Shown piece by piece: positions 59,488 through 64,000 of a stretch of 64,000 bases of DNA. Under the pieces are notes generated by a model. That model saw only the letters and a list, made by a program, of their open reading frames with translations, had not been told where the DNA came from and searched no databases. Position 1 is the first letter of the stretch; the number at the start of each line of letters is the position of its first letter. Origin of the DNA: Lutjanus erythropterus (lineage: Eukaryota; Chordata; Actinopteri; Lutjaniformes; Lutjanidae); NCBI GenBank assembly GCA_020091685.1, contig CM034612.1, positions 27,954,655 to 28,018,654 on the forward strand, in the 5' to 3' direction. A program made the translations under genes and the position numbers.

Positions 59488-59735
59488 TTACGTTGTCTTG
59501 CGTTACGGTGCATTGTGTTACGTTGTGTTACGTCGCATTGCATTACATGGCGTTGCATTACATCGCATTACATTACATCACATTGTATTACGTTGTGTTG
59601 CGTTGTGTTACATTGCGTTGCATTATGTCGCATTGCATTATGTCGCATTGCGTTACATTATGTCGCATTGCATTACGTCGCATTGCATTACGTCGCATTG
59701 CATTACGTCGCATTGCATTACATTGCGTAACTGGC
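59488..59735. repeat. Degenerate pentamer satellite, right part
   Basis: The array resumes with GTTACGTTGTGTTACGTCGC and closes with three to four near-identical 15-mers CATTACGTCGCATTG (59660-59720). Fifteen is both three pentamers and five codons, so plus-strand frames stay open through the array. These are not genes. Confidence 0.9.
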
Positions 59736-61253
59736 CCAGTGTAGGACAGGACCCCGTATGGAAAAGATATAGATGCATAGATAATTGTTGAAATATTTAT
59801 ATCTTTTATATGAAACTTGTAAACTTAAAGTAAAGTAAGTAAAATATATGGCATATACAGTACATGATAATATATGACAGACCAGACAGAACTACTGAAG
59901 CTGAAACCTTACAAGACATGAAAGATATCACATATATGAGACAGACAAAAAAAAAAAAAATGAGCATCTTTTTATACATAAGATCTATAGAAAAACATGC
60001 CTTTATGACAGATATTTTTAAACATTTAATTTAAAACTACACACAGAAAACAGAATTTGTGATGCATCTTCCTTATAAACAACATACAGATTATTTACTT
60101 GATTCATACTTAATTCTTATAATTATGTTGCATGAAGAAAATGCAAAAGCAGCCAGTTGAATCAGACTATGAGACATGTAAGCCGTATAAGACATACAAG
60201 GCATTTAAAACAAACATTTACTGTACAAGTTCTTTCTATGTGTTTTTTCCATATGGGACTATTTGTTTGTTAGGGTTTGGCTCAAAATCCAGAGCTGGAG
60301 AAAGAATGAGCTGCTGCTGACAGTCCACAGTCATGGTGAGCTGGTGGAACCAGGTTTTCACCACAGTACCATCCTGTCACAACTTAGTATCATACTTATT
60401 TTATATGATTAGAGGAGTGTGTCAGTATACTCACTGGTATGCTATGAATCTGACCACTTAAAAAATCAGGACCATTTAAGTTGAGATAACTGAGACAAGA
60501 CTGTTTTGAGTTCAAACTGTCTCAAAACCACATATTTAACATTAGTGTATGAAACTACACATCTGAAATGAGGATGTGTGGTTGTTTTATGGCAAAGACA
60601 CTGTGAAATAAGATAAGAAAATAAGGGTTTCCTAGACTACAGTGCAAAATTACAAGACAAAACACGCATGAGATGAAAAAATTGTCTCTAGACTGGAATT
60701 GACACTAGACACAAGCACTACTGTTCAAATACAGGATGTAAAAGTACAACTTTGACTTAGAAAAGATAGCTGTAACAGAAGTAATTAAGCACTTATTGAT
60801 GCAAAATTGAAGAAACCAAGAATGAAACAGCAGTAGCTGAAGTGTCAGGAATATTTGTCTGTAAATCAAGGAGAACTGATTAATTGAGTTGGCTGAAGGA
60901 GATGTTTAGCTTGATGCGTCGTCTTCACTGCACTGTTTAACGGCGGCAAGGTCAACTTCAGCGAGTGTGTGACATCAAAGATAATGTTTCTGTCTTTCTC
61001 TCCCATGACTGCACCTGTGCTGGAGTTGTTTTTACCTTCTTTTTTGGAGGAGAGAGGGGAGGGTTTTGTTTTTTCTGAAGGATGTGGTACTCTAAAAGGT
61101 TACAGTGCCTGCTGTGCCGGTGAATGCCATCATCATTACTTACTCTGTCCTTGTGCCTCGCCACATTTCTGTTTTTCTTTGGCGTGACAGCAACTGCAAC
61201 AGAACGGCATTCTGTTTAAAGTCAAGTCACACTGACAGACTAAATGTATTGTT
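59736..61253. other. lmo3 intron 2, no gene recognised
   Basis: AT-rich with an A-run near 59947. Frames are short and without domains. 60930-61190 is less AT-rich but unassigned. Confidence 0.45.
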
Positions 61254-62087
61254 CTAGGGATGTCTAGATCACATTTGTTTGCTGATCATCCAAATCAGTT
61301 ATTCCCAAAGTGTGGGCCATATCCCTGAGGTCGTGAAAAAAATAAAATAAAAGGTTTTTAAGTTTAAGTTTGAATTTTTAAAGTTTGAAATAACCATTAT
61401 TACTTTTAAAAGAATTAATAAAACAATGGGATTCACATTATGTGATCTGGTTTGTGAGGTATTTGGTGAGCAGTCACATTAACATTGAACATATCTTATA
61501 TCTTATATCTCGTCATTGGTATGATTAGTCTCATGTGTTGATCAGAGTTGGGATAAAGGGTTTAGGTCGGCTGCAAAAGATTTTCAGATTTCAGATTGGG
61601 CCGTGGCATTCTTATGTTTGGGAACGGCTGATCTAAAGATCAAAAGACATTTTTGCTGCTACGATTGCTGATGATTTATAAGCCATGTTGGCCAATACCG
61701 ATTGTTTTTTGTTTTGTTATAGCAGCAGGTACAGCAATATTTTATGTCAGTTTGATATTTACCACACTGGTAATACCAAATTTTATTAATCACTGAGTTT
61801 TCCACAACATGTTGCTGCAAGTGTTTCACAATAAAAGTCTTGTTAAGAAGGGGTTTTGTCCACTGAAATGCAAGAGAGCTTTTAATTTGAAACATGTTGA
61901 GATGTTTAGGAATTCAAGGCAACTCGGGGTGAGTAACTGATATACAAATAAAACTGTGGGTGAAGCTACTTTGGGACAGCATGTGACAGTCACACCGACT
62001 CTCAAGTTTTGCGTCATCAATCGGTTTTCACAATCCGCAGTTTATTGGAGGATACCAATCAGTGGCTGATCGATCTGGGCATTCTAG
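61254..62087. mobile_element. MITE with CTAGGGATG-type ends, interrupted by another element
   Basis: The left end CTAGGGATGTCTAGATCACA and the right end GATCGATCTGGGCATTCTAG form an inverted pair (AGATC and ATGCC/ATGTC blocks align). The interior words GTTGGCCAATACCGATTG and GGATACCAATCAGTGGCTGA are typical of a known style of teleost MITE. The body is split by the insertion at 61296-61630. Confidence 0.65.
61296..61630. mobile_element. hAT-like MITE nested in the preceding element
   Basis: The ends CAGTTATTCCCAAAGTGTGG and TATGTTTGGGAACGGCTG are inverted repeats of the same style as the 29857-31082 element. Flanking 8-mers ATCCAAAT and ATCTAAAG agree at 6 of 8. It inserted after the host MITE, giving a relative age order. 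Confidence 0.7.
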
Positions 62088-62530
62088 TATTTTCCATGTA
62101 TTTAAGTCAGTATTATTAATTTGAATATGCTAATGGAACAATCTTATCCCAAGGTAAAGTTTTCAAACTGGCATGCAGAGGTCCTCATCTTTAACTCAAA
62201 GATTCCTCTCAGGACAAAATCATTTTTCGAGGCCTATAAAAGAGGCAGCCTTCATTTTTTTTTTTTTTTGAATCCCTTGAGCACTTGAGGGGGAGAATTT
62301 GCCTGGAATGCGTCGGTTCATTCAGACCCCAGATTGAATCCTGTCTCTGCTGCTTGTTATTACAATAGAGCACTCAGCATGCACAAAGGGCCTCTCCTGC
62401 TCGAGCTTTTAATGGGACTTATAGGTGGAGAATGCAGCACTCAGTCTGTCAGCCTTGCCACTTTACCTTCTTATTCCTTCATCTTTCTCAAACACTCACA
62501 CACACACACCTCTCCATCTCCCTCTTAAGT
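62088..62530. other. lmo3 intron 2, unassigned
   Basis: A T-run lies near 62256 and short CA near 62498. Some unique sequence at 62280-62420 might be regulatory, but there is no firm sign. Confidence 0.4.
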
Positions 62531-62539
62531 CTTAGCCCT

Positions 62540-63300
62540 CTTGGCCTTCTTTGATGCTGCTAATCAGGCTCTCCATCACTTTAGAGGGGACATAGATGAT
62601 TACCTGATTCTAATTACATACAAGGGGGAAACTTTGTTTGATGTCTTTTGTGTGTTTCTCCCTCTGGCTTCCTATGGCTATACACCCCCCAAAACATGCA
62701 CACACACACTGCTCTCCTCCAACCGTCTCACCCCTCTCCTTTCTCTCCCCTGGAGACTCCTCTGTATGAGGCTAGACATACATGGAGCGGCGAGGAGGCC
62801 TCAGCGCTACAAGGTGAACTATTCCCCGGCACGTGTTATTATTAATAACTGCCAGAGAGAAGGGTCACCCAAGACAACTCCTTGAAAAGAACCCCGGGCG
62901 AGGCAAGTAGGCCGCAGCTGGGTGTGTTGTAAAACAATACCCCCCTTCCCCCTGAGGAGACGCGCTGCTTAAAACAAGAATAATGCATGGGGGAGAGAGA
63001 GGAGAGCCGCGCAGCCACATTTTTCGGCCGTGAAAAATTAAGATGTCACCACCTGGCGCTTTTAAGCATACCTTTACCACTGAGCTGAAGGTATTAGAAT
63101 ATGAATAGGTCGAGGCTATAACTTTCAACACCTTTTCTCTCTCCGTCTCTTTCTCTGCACCCCCGCTTTGTCCATAAACTTCTGATGGCAGTGTTAAATT
63201 CAAACGGCTGCCGAGTGCAGAGCCACTGGGAGGAACCCACAAGAAAAAGGGAGAAATGCTAATCAGCAGTCAAATTATGGGACATTTCTAGTTAGTGGGA
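62540..63300. promoter_or_regulatory. Candidate cluster of conserved non-coding elements in lmo3 intron 2
   Basis: Three enhancer-like patches are separated by C-rich sequence. They are 62550-62640 (TGATGCTGCTAATCAGGCTC, GATTCTAATTACATACAAGG), 62810-62880 (GGCACGTGTTATTATTAATA) and 63030-63110 (CGTGAAAAATTAAGATGTCA, CACCACCTGGCGCTTTTAAG). An E-box-like CACCTGGC and CACGTG lie beside TAAT words. No repeats and no coding signal. Conservation is inferred from texture. Confidence 0.45.
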
Positions 63301-63469
63301 TTCATGGGGGTTTATAGCCATTTTAGCCGTGCAGCACAACAGTGTAGTTTGGGTGAAAATACAGTGGGTGTGATTAAGGTTTGAAATAGAGATGTTTCAA
63401 TACCATTTTTTCCTTCCTTGTACCAGTTCTAGTAGCTGAACTATACCCAGTACCAAGCTGATCCCCCTT

Positions 63470-64000
63470 AAAGGGATAGTTCACCCAAAAGTAAAAATTC
63501 AGTCATTATCTACTCACCCTCGTGCCAGTTGAAGGTCGGATTATTTTGTTAGTCCACAAAACACTGCTGGAGTTTCACAGGAAAAGAGCATTGCAGAATC
63601 TCCCAAACAATGGAGTGAATGGTGACCACTTTTCAAATATAAAAAACAACTTGATAGAAAAACATAAAAATGCCTCCATACTGCTTGTCTGGTGTAATCA
63701 GACAAAGTGCACATGAACCTGGCTCCAAGCTAAAGATCGAGAGTGAAGATTCAGGCTAAAAACATGGTGTAAATAACATTTTTATTGTCAGCTTGGCATG
63801 TTGAGTCTTCAGCAGACTTGAATTATCACAGAAGAGCAGTATGAAGGCATTTTATGTTTTTATTCCAATGTGTTTTTTAAATTTGAAAACTGGTCACCAT
63901 TCACTTCCACTGTTTGGGAGATTCTGCAACACTGTTTTTTCAACACAGTGTTTTGTGGACTAAAAAACTAAACCTGACCTCACAGAGTAGCTAATGACTA
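63470..64000. mobile_element. Fold-back MITE, second copy, cut by the window end
   Basis: Opens AAAGGGATAGTTCACCCAAA, followed by GTCCACAAAACACTGCTGGA and GAATGGTGACCACTTTTCAA. The right arm returns as AACTGGTCACCATTCACTTC and GTGTTTTGTGGACTAAAAAA. It has the same block order as 1570-2214. The terminal GGGTGAACTATC is not reached before the window ends. Confidence 0.8.

Noticed and set aside
58837-59744. Plus-strand frames of 97-140 codons over the pentamer satellite
   Set aside because: Open only because a 5-bp/15-bp period avoids stops in several phases; the translation is repetitive and the array is interrupted by a transposon.
46962-64000. Search for the LIM2 exon of lmo3
   Set aside because: No frame with a CxxC...HxxCxxC LIM2 pattern was found on the + strand, so it must lie beyond the window.
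1-64000. tRNA, rRNA or snRNA genes
   Set aside because: No cloverleaf-like A/B box pairs or recognisable rRNA or snRNA segments were noticed by eye; a covariance-model scan would be needed to exclude small ones.

Overview
This window looks like a piece of a ray-finned fish genome, probably a percomorph teleost. The reasons are AT-rich non-coding DNA, one vertebrate-type coding exon with GT-AG splice sites, many CA/GT microsatellites, and a dense load of short non-autonomous DNA transposons and LINE debris of the kinds usual in teleosts. No bacterial, plasmid or phage features were seen.

The only protein-coding sequence I can defend is one exon at 46748-46961 on the + strand. It encodes the start and the whole first LIM zinc-binding domain of LIM-only protein 3 (lmo3), a transcriptional adaptor. 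The exon has a clean acceptor and donor and keeps all eight LIM1 zinc ligands. The second LIM domain is not found downstream, so the last 17 kb is the 5' part of a long intron and the gene continues beyond the window.

Upstream of that exon, 33.8-40.2 kb is unlike the rest: GC- and CpG-rich, purine-rich, with good splice donors at 34516, 38429 and 39260. I read it as the lmo3 promoter region with two or three alternative 5' exons. Exon 1a (about 34220-34516) follows a TATA-like box, and G-quadruplex motifs lie about 300 bp further upstream. Exon 1b is about 38166-38429 and exon 1c about 39165-39260. Several low-repeat, homeodomain-site-rich blocks nearby are candidate conserved enhancers.

The first 33 kb is intergenic. 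It holds a fold-back MITE (1.57-2.21 kb), LINE fragments (7.2-7.6, 16.1-17.3 and 32.4-32.6 kb), hAT-type MITEs with 8-bp target duplications (7.86-8.33, 19.8-20.6 and 29.9-31.1 kb), a degenerate minisatellite (11.57-12.14 kb), and single-copy-looking blocks that may be regulatory. The lmo3 introns hold a diverged tandem duplication (40.2-41.1 kb), a family with CACTGTAAAA-type ends (four of five copies lie here), a degenerate pentamer satellite interrupted by a Harbinger-like MITE (58.8-59.7 kb), a nested transposon pair (61.25-62.09 kb), and a second fold-back MITE cut by the window end.

Nothing here amounts to a new biological system. The items most worth checking are the first-exon arrangement of lmo3, the ATG-less open frame in exon 1b that joins in phase with the LMO3 frame, and the transposon nestings with target-site evidence.
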